Shown one piece after another: positions 12,436-12,953 of a stretch of 12,953 nt of DNA (position 1 is its first letter; every line of letters begins with the position of its first letter). Source of the DNA: DASQGA01 sp035535315 (lineage in GTDB: Bacteria; Actinomycetota; Thermoleophilia; Gaiellales; Gaiellaceae). A program made the position numbers and the translations under genes. The notes below the pieces were generated by a model. That model was not told the DNA's origin. It saw only the letters and a list, made by a program, of their open reading frames with translations, and searched no databases. The stretch spans positions 1 through 12,953 of the forward strand of contig DATLQD010000045.1 in NCBI GenBank assembly GCA_035535315.1, given 5' to 3'.

Positions 12436-12953
12436 ATGCGCGTGCTCTTTGCCTCGACGCAAGGAGCGGGCCACTTCAACCCGCTCATGCCCTTCATTGG
12501 CGCGGCGCTGCGGCAGGGGCACGAGGTGCTGGTTGCGGGCCCCTCCGCGCTGGCGCCGACGGTCGAGAAGACGGGCTATGCATTCTGGGAGTGCGCGGAC
12601 CCACCGGAGGAGGAGATCCGCCCTGTCTGGGACCGCACGCCAACGGTGTCGGCCGAGGAGGCCAACGTCCTCGTCGTCCGCGAGATCTTCGCCCGCTTCG
12701 ACGCGCGCGCGATGCTGCCTCGTCTCCGCGAGGCGTTCGAGGAATGGAAACCTGACCTCGTTCTCCGAGACCCGAACGAGTACAGCTCCGCCGTGGCCGC
12801 CGACCTCTACGGGGTCCCACATGTGCGCGTCGGGATCAATCTCGCCGCCGTCGAGGAAGGCGCACTCGACATTGCCGCGGAGACGGTGGACGACCTCCGC
12901 ACGTCCACCGGGCTGCCCGGGGATCGCGAGGGGGAGCGGATCAGGCAGTCGCC
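12436..12953 (+). CDS. GT1-family (GT-B fold) glycosyltransferase, N-terminal 172 residues, cut by right edge
   Basis: From the ATG at 12436 the frame is open to the end of the window without a stop. The start MRVLFASTQGAGHFNPLMPF and the following 'ALRQGHEVLVAGPSAL' are the classic acceptor-side N-terminal half of UGT/MGT-type GT-B glycosyltransferases: a first beta strand, a 'G..GH..P' loop at 10-16 and a second strand 'GHEVLVAG'. Further on, 'WKPDLVLRDPNEYSSAVAADLYGVPHVRVGI' (about 104-134) matches the 'PDLVV.D....A...A...GVP.V' block. The nucleotide-sugar binding C-terminal half lies outside the window. Members transfer sugars to macrolides, lipids, flavonoids or other small acceptors; which one applies here cannot be told. 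There is no signal peptide. It is divergent from the PhoX-like gene, with an AT-rich promoter-like island just before the start. Confidence 0.88.
   Translation, partial: MRVLFASTQGAGHFNPLMPFIGAALRQGHEVLVAGPSALAPTVEKTGYAFWECADPPEEEIRPVWDRTPTVSAEEANVLVVREIFARFDARAMLPRLREAFEEWKPDLVLRDPNEYSSAVAADLYGVPHVRVGINLAAVEEGALDIAAETVDDLRTSTGLPGDREGERIRQS

Overview
The window is GC-rich DNA packed with genes on both strands. Codons strongly favour G or C in the third position, GTG starts are frequent and intergenic gaps are short. The protein families point to a soil or sediment actinobacterium, most likely class Thermoleophilia (Solirubrobacterales/Gaiellales type). This placement rests on the 'LRKPT..AW.VNQLARR' protein at the left edge, the DUF2277 protein, the short PEP-mutase-like enzyme and many genes that appear to lack leaders. 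It is inference, not a database result. I see no rRNA, tRNA, CRISPR array, transposase or integrase, so this looks like ordinary chromosome rather than a mobile island. No gap without a gene exceeds about 215 bases.

Left part (1-2961): a partial conserved actinobacterial protein (minus strand) diverges from a three-helix membrane protein (361-1422). The membrane protein converges on a three-module peptidoglycan hydrolase (1450-2961, minus strand) that combines a goose-lysozyme-like domain, two peptidoglycan-binding domains and a CHAP-like peptidase. The hydrolase has no signal peptide but has a recognisable promoter and ribosome binding site.

Middle (3175-7691): hyuA and hyuB, the two subunits of an ATP-dependent hydantoinase/oxoprolinase-type enzyme, overlap by 4 bases and are surely co-translated. 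A membrane-anchored SGNH-fold hydrolase follows and probably has its own promoter. A 29-bp tandem repeat containing a hairpin separates it from a convergent SMP-30/gluconolactonase-like gene (7831-8676, minus strand).

Right part (8871-12953): a run of plus-strand genes encodes an NTF2/SnoaL-like protein, a small two-helix channel-like protein whose filter reads TVSSQ instead of TVGYG, a PEP-mutase/isocitrate-lyase-like enzyme joined to the channel gene by a GTGA overlap, and a DUF2277 protein. A strong 13-bp stem hairpin ends the run and also faces the convergent secreted PhoX-like (DUF839) gene. A divergent GT-B glycosyltransferase runs off the right edge.

No unmistakably new multi-gene defence or secretion system is visible. 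The best leads are the channel-like protein with the altered filter coupled to a PEP-mutase-like enzyme, the leaderless hydrolase/membrane-protein pair, and a repeated arrangement in which genes without a Shine-Dalgarno sequence carry a TANNNT -10-like box 5-8 bases before the start codon. In one case that box overlaps the stop codon of the preceding gene.
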